Shown here: piece after piece, positions 1 to 4,925 of the stretch
Position numbering within the stretch: position 1 is the first letter of the stretch
Layout of the letters: every line of letters begins with the position of its first letter
Source of the DNA: Bacteroidales bacterium UBA5621
Lineage (GTDB): Bacteria; Bacteroidota; Bacteroidia; Bacteroidales; VadinHA17
Length of the DNA: 8,745 bases
NCBI GenBank assembly: GCA_002424525.1
Contig: DIKJ01000107.1
Coordinates: forward strand, 1-8,745
Reading direction: 5' to 3'
Notes under the pieces: generated by a model
Databases searched by the model: none
Told to the model about the DNA's origin: nothing
What the model saw: the letters and a program-made list of their open reading frames with translations, nothing else
Made by a program: the position numbers and the translations under genes

Positions 1-96
1 AAAGGCAAAGCCAAAACACTTACAGAATTATCCGACAAACTGATTACAATCAAGGGAATCAAACACGGTAAACTGGTAATGAGTCAGGCAGATTAA
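1..96 (+). CDS. nikR: NikR-type nickel-responsive repressor, C-terminal fragment (5' end outside window)
   Basis: Only the last 31 codons are in the window, in frame 1, ending with TAA at 94-96. The visible tail has the pattern K-G-x(6)-ELSDKLI-x(3)-KGIKHGKL. It aligns without gaps to the end of the NikR C-terminal ACT-like nickel-binding domain; E. coli NikR has K-G, then ADDVI, then RGVRHGHL at the same spacing. NikR is a cytoplasmic ribbon-helix-helix repressor that binds Ni(II) and shuts off nickel uptake genes. The DNA-binding domain and nickel ligands lie upstream, so the metal specificity cannot be read here. The next gene is a TonB-dependent receptor on the same strand 57 bp away, which suits a regulator beside its target. 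A different ACT-like regulator tail is possible but less likely given the GIKHGKL match. Confidence 0.8.
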   Translation, partial: KGKAKTLTELSDKLITIKGIKHGKLVMSQAD

Positions 97-103
97 TTTT
101 TTT

Positions 104-134
104 TTTGCATTGGTAACACGAATTACTAATTTTG
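104..134 (+). promoter_or_regulatory. Bacteroidota-type promoter of the TonB-dependent receptor
   Basis: TTTG at 104-107, a 19-bp spacer, then TAATTTTG at 127-134. This is an exact match to the known Bacteroidota sigma-ABfr pattern (TTTG, about 19 bp, TAnnTTTG). Transcription would start near 140, giving a leader of only about 14 nt before the ATG at 154. The -33 element is the end of a T10 tract (97-106) that directly follows the nikR stop codon. The promoter sits in the short gap between nikR and the receptor, so the receptor can be transcribed separately. Confidence 0.65.
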
Positions 135-143
135 TAACACTAA
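111..143 (+). promoter_or_regulatory. Candidate operator: 21-bp-spaced direct repeat GTAACAC in the receptor promoter
   Basis: GTAACAC occurs at 113-119 and again at 134-140. Both copies share flanks (T two bases before, AA two bases after), so the pattern T-N-GTAACAC-N-AA repeats with a 21-bp period, close to two helical turns. The first copy lies in the promoter spacer and the second overlaps the last base of the -7 element and the likely start site. A bound protein would block RNA polymerase. NikR or another metal sensor is the obvious candidate, but known NikR operators are inverted repeats, so the binder is not established. Confidence 0.4.
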
Positions 144-153
144 ATTCAACAAA

Positions 154-1995
154 ATGAAGAACAGGATCATCCTATTTATTGCCGCTTTGATCTTATCAGC
201 CTCTTCGCAAGCCCAGGAAGGATTGCATTCGATCCTTTCCGATACCATCAGCCTTGATGAGGTAGTCGTGACCGGCTCCGCAGTTAAAATAAGCAAACGG
301 AACATACCGATGGCTGTTTCGGTCGTTACCCGCTCACAATTAAGTGAAAGCATTGAGACTGCAGTTCTGCCGGCCCTGAACGGGCTCGTTCCCGGACTCT
401 TTGTAACAGAAAGGGGCGTCATGGGGTTTGGTGTTGCAGGCAATGCCGCGGGTCAGATATCGATCAGAGGCGTTGGCGGCAGTCCGACAACCGGGGTACT
501 GATGCTGATCGACGGACATCCACAGTTCATGGGAATATTCGGTCACCCGCTGCCCGATACTTATGTTACGTCAGATGTGGAACGGGTTGAGGTGATCCGC
601 GGACCTGCCTCTATACTCTACGGATCAAATGCCATGGGCGGTGTGATCAATATTATTACAAAGAAACAGGACAGGGAGGGTTTTTCGGGTAGTGCCAACT
701 TAATGTATGGTTCATACAATACCCAAAAACACATGGCCTCAGCAGGCTACAGGAAGAATAACTTCAGCCTCTTTACTTCATTCAATCATGGAAGAACAGA
801 CGGCCACCGGCCCTCGTCTGACTTCAGTATAACAAACGGATACATGAAAGCTTCGTATGAAATCAATAAAAACATTGAAGCCGGCACCGATTTCAGCCTT
901 GCAAAGTTTAAGACCACCGATCCCGGGCCCGATACCCTCGGAGCAAACCCCGGGAACTCACTTGATATATTAAGGGGCTACTGGGCAACGACAATTGACA
1001 ATAACTACGAAAGATTTTCCGGAACGGCCAAACTCTTCTATAATTTTGGTGAGCACAAGATATCTGACGGCTTCCATTCAACAGATGCCAATTATGGCCT
1101 GAACATCTTTGAGAGTGCAAAACTCTTTAAAGGAAACACTATAACCCTGGGGGCTGATTATCTCACCTATGGGGGAAGGGCGGAGAATGAACTGGCAATG
1201 AACGGCCAGGGTATCCTGTTCAAGGACACAACTCATTACGATGCCGGGGTATACGGGTTTGTCCAGCAGACAATTTACGACAGGATTACCCTCAATGCCG
1301 GCCTGCGGCTGCAGATGCATGAGGTGTACGGAACTGAATGGGTACCTTCCGGAGGATTTGCATGGAGGCTCACGGAACACCTGACCTGGAAGGCATCTGC
1401 CGGAAAAGGATTCAGGAGCCCCACCATAAGGGAGCTTTATATCTGGAACCATAATGAAAACCTTCAGCCCGAAACAATAATGAATTATGAGACAGGGCTC
1501 CTCCATTCCTTTCCCGGCCTAAGACTCAGAGTCGAACTCACAGGCTTCATACTGAAAGGAGACAATATGATAGTTACTGTTCCCATGGTAGGGCTCGAAA
1601 ATGCCGGTGAGGTTAACAACAAGGGTATTGAATTCTCTTCGGGATTTACTCCGCTTACAGACCTTGTAGTTAACGTTAATTATTCATACATCCACATGAA
1701 GGATCCTGTTTATGCCACTCCTGAACACAATATTTACCTGAGTGGAAATTACAGACGGAACAGGTTCAGTTTTGCAGCATCCTTACAACATATCAATAAC
1801 CTCGATGCTGAAGCTTCCTCAAGAGTAGCACTTGAGGACTATACATTGATGAATGCCAAAGTATCCTTTCAACCCTTCAGGTTTTCTGAAATATATCTCA
1901 GTGCTGAAAATATACTTAATCAGAAGTATGAGAACAACCGTTATTATTCCATGCCCGGGATAACTCTTTTCGGAGGCATGAAAATTAAGATCTGA
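154..1995 (+). CDS. TonB-dependent outer-membrane receptor, probably for a metal (nickel/cobalt) complex
   Basis: This 613-residue protein would import a scarce ligand across the outer membrane using TonB-ExbBD energy. Residues 1-20 form a signal peptide (hydrophobic stretch, then SSQA before Q21). A TonB-box-like segment, DEVVVTG, is at 35-41. The plug domain (about 46-168) ends in the typical DVERVEVIRGPAS, LYGSNAMGGVINI and IITKK segments. The rest is a 22-strand-type beta-barrel ending near ENILNQKYENNRYY. There is no N-terminal CarboxypepD_reg domain and no SusD partner, so it is the compact cofactor/metal type (about 600 residues, like BtuB) rather than a SusC. The plug carries GHPQFMGIFGHP at 121-132, with H122, M126 and H131 as possible metal contacts. 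Nickel or cobalt as substrate is inferred from the nikR gene just upstream and the lack of a cobalamin riboswitch. The start is set by the signal peptide, and no Shine-Dalgarno sequence is seen, as is usual in this phylum. Confidence 0.9.
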   Translation: MKNRIILFIAALILSASSQAQEGLHSILSDTISLDEVVVTGSAVKISKRNIPMAVSVVTRSQLSESIETAVLPALNGLVPGLFVTERGVMGFGVAGNAAGQISIRGVGGSPTTGVLMLIDGHPQFMGIFGHPLPDTYVTSDVERVEVIRGPASILYGSNAMGGVINIITKKQDREGFSGSANLMYGSYNTQKHMASAGYRKNNFSLFTSFNHGRTDGHRPSSDFSITNGYMKASYEINKNIEAGTDFSLAKFKTTDPGPDTLGANPGNSLDILRGYWATTIDNNYERFSGTAKLFYNFGEHKISDGFHSTDANYGLNIFESAKLFKGNTITLGADYLTYGGRAENELAMNGQGILFKDTTHYDAGVYGFVQQTIYDRITLNAGLRLQMHEVYGTEWVPSGGFAWRLTEHLTWKASAGKGFRSPTIRELYIWNHNENLQPETIMNYETGLLHSFPGLRLRVELTGFILKGDNMIVTVPMVGLENAGEVNNKGIEFSSGFTPLTDLVVNVNYSYIHMKDPVYATPEHNIYLSGNYRRNRFSFAASLQHINNLDAEASSRVALEDYTLMNAKVSFQPFRFSEIYLSAENILNQKYENNRYYSMPGITLFGGMKIKI

Positions 1996-1998
1996 CAA

Positions 1999-2031
1999 GA
2001 TCCTGGGTTGATACACGGCAGGATCACTTTT
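1999..2031. terminator. Weak hairpin terminator between convergent receptor and osmC genes
   Basis: GATCCTG (1999-2005) pairs perfectly with CAGGATC (2019-2025) around a 13-nt loop, starting 4 nt after the receptor stop codon. Only a short TTTT (2028-2031) follows on the plus strand. The loop is large and the T-run short, so efficiency is doubtful, but the place between two convergent genes is right for a terminator. Confidence 0.35.
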
Positions 2032-2067
2032 CGCCTTTGAAAGCTTTTCTCATTAATGGTCATCCGT

Positions 2068-2493
2068 TCAGCTCTCAATAATTCTTATTTCGGATGTCAT
2101 CTTAATCACCTTTTTATAGACAGCGCTTACCCCGCAATATTTATCTTCCGACAGTCCAACTGCCTTCTGCAGTTTGTCAGGGGGAAGCCCCTTACCGGTA
2201 AACTCATAGATTACATGCATGGAGTGATAGTGTTTTGGGAACTCTTCTGTAAGATCTCCTTCAACCCTGATGTCAAGATTCTCCACCTCTACCCTCATCT
2301 TTGCCAGGATTGAAACAACATCTATTCCGGTGCACCCTGCCAGAGCAAGAAGCATTAAGGCTTTGGGGCGGGTGCCGCGGTCCTCGCCTCCCCCGTTCTT
2401 CCCAGCGTCTATTATGATCCTGTGATTTCCGACCTCTCCTTCGAAGGCCATATTACCCAGCCATTTTGCTGTAACAACATCCTTTCCTGCCAT
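2068..2493 (-). CDS. OsmC/Ohr-family protein
   Basis: This is a 141-residue cytoplasmic protein of the OsmC/Ohr superfamily, whose characterised members reduce organic and lipid hydroperoxides with a cysteine pair. The family signature is seen as RPKALMLLALAGCTGIDVV around C54 and SEDKYCGVSAVYKK around C120. These are the expected peroxidatic and resolving cysteines on the central helix and the later helix. Length is normal for the family. The sequence resembles the YhfA-like branch more than classical Ohr: the Glu usually found in the PxEL stretch before the first cysteine is Ala45 here. Peroxidase activity is therefore plausible but not certain. The gene is convergent with the receptor and divergent from tRNA-Lys, so it is probably transcribed alone. 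The ATG at 2493-2491 is the only sensible start and lies about 20 bp from a promoter-like -7 element. Confidence 0.88.
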   Translation of the reverse strand: MAGKDVVTAKWLGNMAFEGEVGNHRIIIDAGKNGGGEDRGTRPKALMLLALAGCTGIDVVSILAKMRVEVENLDIRVEGDLTEEFPKHYHSMHVIYEFTGKGLPPDKLQKAVGLSEDKYCGVSAVYKKVIKMTSEIRIIES

Positions 2494-2512
2494 ATTGAAG
2501 TTTTAATTGAAT

Positions 2513-2544
2513 CAAATTTAACTCATCTGCTGAGAATAATTCAA
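2513..2544 (-). promoter_or_regulatory. Probable promoter of the OsmC-family gene
   Basis: On the minus strand TAAATTTG (2520-2513) matches the Bacteroidota -7 consensus TAnnTTTG exactly. A TTG (2544-2542) lies 21 bp upstream as a partial -33 element. Transcription would begin near 2507, about 14 nt before the ATG. Confidence 0.5.
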
Positions 2545-2561
2545 TTAATCCCAATATTTCT

Positions 2562-2569
2562 TAATTTTG
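2562..2569 (+). promoter_or_regulatory. -7 element of the tRNA-Lys promoter
   Basis: TAATTTTG is an exact TAnnTTTG match ending 10 bp before the tRNA 5' end. This places the start site about 3 nt ahead of the mature tRNA. No good TTTG is present at the -33 position, which would fall at about 2538-2541 (AATT), right against the -33 of the divergent osmC promoter. Confidence 0.4.
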
Positions 2570-2578
2570 CGGCAATTA

Positions 2579-2651
2579 CGGCCCGTAGCTCAGCTGGCAG
2601 AGCACGTGACTCTTAATCATGGGGTCGAGGGTTCGATTCCCTCCGGGCCGA
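2579..2651 (+). tRNA. tRNA-Lys (anticodon CTT)
   Basis: The full cloverleaf can be folded by eye. The acceptor stem pairs CGGCCCG (2579-2585) with CGGGCCG (2644-2650), followed by U8-A9. The D stem is GCTC/GAGC (2588-2591, 2600-2603). The anticodon stem is CGTGA/TCATG with one G-T pair. The loop is CTCTTAA with anticodon CTT at 2612-2614, reading the lysine codon AAG. The variable loop is 5 nt, the T stem is GAGGG/CCCTC with loop TTCGATT, and the discriminator base is A2651. CCA is not encoded (the next bases are CT), so it must be added after transcription. The first pair is C1-G72. Confidence 0.95.
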
Positions 2652-2687
2652 CTATTTTATTAAGAAGGGTGCTTCAAATCCACAAAA

Positions 2688-3326
2688 TCACCAGAAATCG
2701 AAAACCTTGTCAGTCTTGTCAGAAATCTTTATACAACGAACGGAATAGCCGTTTTTCTTTTCAGTCTGCAGAAATGATAATTCGCCATCAGTTGAGGATA
2801 ATGCCGCACACCAGCTAATGGCATCATCATCATCAGAATTTGTCCAGAAAAAGGCAGCAGATCCTAAATACTCCATATTCTTATCGCCGCTCTGACCACT
2901 CGCAAGAGCGGTAAAGCCACTTGAATTTGTCGCTCTGGCATTCGGGCTTTTCCAGGAAGTAGTCCCTGTCGCTTTCAATTTTCCACCCGCCTGGTCATCA
3001 CCTCCGAGATAGGTGGATAAATACCACCAGTCCTGCATGGAGGAGAGCCGCCAGCCGGAGGGACAGGCTTTGGAAGCCGCTTCCCAGGAATACAGGTAAC
3101 CATAAGTTGTTGCATAGTCTTTGACGTCGTCATATACCCAGCACCCGCTTTCAGTCTTAAAGGCAAGATTCTCACCCAACCAGACCTGATTATCTATTTT
3201 GACAGTTTTGTAAACTTTCCCATCCCTGGTATCGGTAAATGAGCCTGCTTCCTGGCCGTATGCATAAAAACATACAGAGCTAGTAATATAGACTAATGCA
3301 ACTAAAAACTTGAGATTCTTCGTCAT
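2688..3326 (-). CDS. Secreted Fibrobacter succinogenes major paralogous domain (FSU-type) protein
   Basis: The protein has 212 residues when started at the ATG at 3326-3324. An in-frame GTG at 3359 would add 11 residues, but those would sit ahead of a complete signal peptide, so the ATG is preferred. Residues 1-24 are a signal peptide (MTKNLKFLVAL through AYG, with Q25 next). The mature part is one copy of the FSU paralogous domain. It opens with DGKVYKTVKIDNQVWLGENL (35-54), then has YGYLYSWEAA (75-84), ACPSGWRL (87-94) and GFTALASG, and closes with an FFWTN strand and YSVRCIKI near the end. Four cysteines in the mature region (ESGCW, ACPSG, SWCAA, VRCIK) could form two disulfides. The family has a C-type-lectin-like look and is exported or surface-located; its biochemical role is unknown. 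It is last in the minus-strand series, 69 bp after the oxidoreductase. Co-transcription is possible but no functional link is evident. Confidence 0.8.
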   Translation of the reverse strand: MTKNLKFLVALVYITSSVCFYAYGQEAGSFTDTRDGKVYKTVKIDNQVWLGENLAFKTESGCWVYDDVKDYATTYGYLYSWEAASKACPSGWRLSSMQDWWYLSTYLGGDDQAGGKLKATGTTSWKSPNARATNSSGFTALASGQSGDKNMEYLGSAAFFWTNSDDDDAISWCAALSSTDGELSFLQTEKKNGYSVRCIKISDKTDKVFDFW

Positions 3327-3352
3327 GCTAAAGAATTTAATTATATTTTGCA

Positions 3353-3383
3353 GGATCACTGAATTGCCTTGTCAGTGAGATCC
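3353..3383. other. Stem-loop between the oxidoreductase and the FSU-domain gene
   Basis: GGATC+ACTGA (3353-3362) pairs with TCAGT (3372-3376) and GATCC (3379-3383). This gives ten base pairs interrupted by a 2-nt bulge (GA, 3377-3378) and a 9-nt loop. No T-run follows on either strand, so it is not a standard intrinsic terminator. On the minus-strand transcript it lies just after the oxidoreductase stop and 26 nt before the next ATG. A processing site, 3'-end protector or attenuator would fit. Confidence 0.4.
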
Positions 3384-3395
3384 GGCGTAAAAGTT

Positions 3396-4721
3396 TTACC
3401 CGTTAAGCACCCAGCCCTTACGATACTCCTTTGTAAGGTAACTGTTAGCTGCTGAATCGTTTGTAACCCTTCCTGCAACCGGATCGTAGGTCAATTGTTT
3501 ACCTGCCTGATGAGCAACCAGTCCAAGCATAAGTGTTTCTATCATATTACCTGCATAATCAAAATCACAGTCGGTCTTCAGGCTACCTTTGCAGGCGCTG
3601 AACCATTGCTCGACAAATCCGCCCATAGGTGGAGCAACCTGAGCGGGAGTCGGTGACTTATAATGGGTCATATCTGCACCTTCGCGGCCCGGAATCAGCA
3701 TCCTGGTAGTAAAATCAGCCAACAGGGTCCCCTTTGTGCCTTTGAACATCGCCCCGTGACCGATTCTCTTGATGTCGATAGCCGGATGAGGAGTCTCCGG
3801 GCCGATAGTACCCTGGTACCATTCAACGGTAATTGGTCCCCGCCAGTCGTTTGCAGGAAAATCAAACTTAGTATGAAGATCCGATGCAACGACCTCAGGA
3901 TGGAATGGATCTCCTTCTGCCCAGGCTGTTGTCGGCAGTCCGGCATCTATCGCGTTCCAGGCAAGGTCCATTGTATGACTACCCATATCTCCTATCTGCC
4001 AGCTGCCGAAATCATGGAACATGTTCCAAAGCAGGCATCCGGCTCCCGGCCTTGCGCCAAAATAACCCGGATTATAGGGATGCATCTGAACCGGACCAAC
4101 CCACTGTTCCCAGTCGATATTTTTTGGTGCGGGACCTGCTGCCGGAAGATAACCGGTAGCTTTATGGGTGCGGTTACCCCATGTAATAACCTCTTTTAAT
4201 TCACCAACAGCACCGCCACGAACCAGTTCCGAGACGCGGTCAAAATTCTCATTGGCATGACGCTGTGTACCATGCTGTGTGGCGAGCTTATTCTTATTCG
4301 CCAGGTAAACTTTACGTACCTCGCGTGCTTCCTGAACACATTCACCAACCGGTTTTTCGCAGAATACATGCAAGCCTCTGTTCATGGCCCAGATTGTGAT
4401 AAAAGCATGGTGATGATCGGGAGTGCATATCAAAACCGCATCAAGATCCTTTTGCTCAAGACATTTCCGCCAGTCAGTATACTGTTTTGCATTGGGGTAT
4501 TGTTTTGCCGCCAGTGCCATGTTTTCAGCAACAACATCAACTATTGCCACTACATTCTCGCTCTCCAGGGTGCGGTAATGCTGACTTCCTCGTCCATGGG
4601 CTCCTATCAGGGCGATATTGAGCTTATCACTGGGACTTCTGCCTGAAAGGTATCCTCCCGGAAGAATTATCAGTCCGGCGCCGGTAGCCGCGGCGGATTT
4701 AACAAAAGTTCGTCTTTTCAT
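3396..4721 (-). CDS. Tat-exported Gfo/Idh/MocA-family oxidoreductase
   Basis: This is a 441-residue NAD(P)-dependent oxidoreductase of the Gfo/Idh/MocA family. The N-terminus has a twin-arginine signal (KRRTFVK at 2-8, then a small hydrophobic stretch AATGAGLIILPGG), so it is predicted to be exported folded with its cofactor. The Rossmann domain begins at KLNIALIGAHGRG (33-45), and the acidic D62 after the second strand is typical of NAD(P) binding. CEKPVGE (121-127) holds the family's conserved lysine, K123. GDMGSHTMDLAW (244-255) holds H249, in the place of a usual catalytic histidine. The C-terminal half is the substrate domain. Family members oxidise, reduce or epimerise sugars and sugar alcohols; GH109 enzymes in the same superfamily hydrolyse glycosides through NAD+. 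The exact substrate is not readable. It follows a GH2 glycosidase by 204 bp, which suggests carbohydrate work in the envelope, but it has its own promoter. Confidence 0.9.
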   Translation of the reverse strand: MKRRTFVKSAAATGAGLIILPGGYLSGRSPSDKLNIALIGAHGRGSQHYRTLESENVVAIVDVVAENMALAAKQYPNAKQYTDWRKCLEQKDLDAVLICTPDHHHAFITIWAMNRGLHVFCEKPVGECVQEAREVRKVYLANKNKLATQHGTQRHANENFDRVSELVRGGAVGELKEVITWGNRTHKATGYLPAAGPAPKNIDWEQWVGPVQMHPYNPGYFGARPGAGCLLWNMFHDFGSWQIGDMGSHTMDLAWNAIDAGLPTTAWAEGDPFHPEVVASDLHTKFDFPANDWRGPITVEWYQGTIGPETPHPAIDIKRIGHGAMFKGTKGTLLADFTTRMLIPGREGADMTHYKSPTPAQVAPPMGGFVEQWFSACKGSLKTDCDFDYAGNMIETLMLGLVAHQAGKQLTYDPVAGRVTNDSAANSYLTKEYRKGWVLNG

Positions 4722-4822
4722 TTTGGTTTATGTTTGTTAGTAAATTGGGTGACTGAATACGCTTCTGATAATGTTTATTTATATGTTTCCTGTGTCACAT
4801 AACATCAAGATTTTAAGTATTC

Positions 4823-4853
4823 CAAACTTAGAGAATCTTTTATTCACTTCAAA
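4823..4853 (-). promoter_or_regulatory. Bacteroidota-type promoter of the Gfo/Idh/MocA gene
   Basis: On the minus strand TTTG (4853-4850), a 19-bp spacer and TAAGTTTG (4830-4823) match the phylum's TTTG-N19-TAnnTTTG promoter exactly. The start site would be near 4817, giving a leader of about 95 nt. It means the oxidoreductase need not depend on transcription from the upstream GH2 gene. Confidence 0.6.
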
Positions 4854-4925
4854 ATATTTAAGTAAATTTAATGCTTCATGGGTTATTAACCTCCTCACCC
4901 GCAGTTCAGGACTTAATGGCCGGTT

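Noticed and set aside
97..153. A cobalamin riboswitch ahead of the TonB-dependent receptor
   Set aside because: The gap from the nikR stop to the receptor ATG is 57 bp and is filled by a promoter with a leader of about 14 nt. There is no room for the roughly 200-nt element and no B12-box sequence.
126..443. Open frames on the minus strand inside the receptor gene (also at 340-546, 908-1120, 1078-1506)
   Set aside because: They run antisense through a well-supported receptor gene and show no domain, motif or signal of their own.
2664..2675. GAAG-GGTG-CTTC hairpin as a tRNA-Lys terminator
   Set aside because: The stem is only 4 bp and has no T-run after it, so it is too weak to call.
2567..2818. 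An open frame on the plus strand across the tRNA-Lys
   Set aside because: It translates the tRNA itself (the AQLAEH-type peptide typical of translated tRNA genes) and then runs antisense to the FSU-domain gene.
3327..3359. GTG start at 3359 for the FSU-domain protein
   Set aside because: The added 11 residues precede a complete signal peptide that begins at the ATG at 3326, and they fall in the region of the stem-loop.
3663..4199. Plus-strand open frames within the oxidoreductase gene (also 3884-4159 and 4257-4646)
   Set aside because: They are antisense to a clear Gfo/Idh/MocA gene and have cysteine- and proline-rich composition without any recognisable family.
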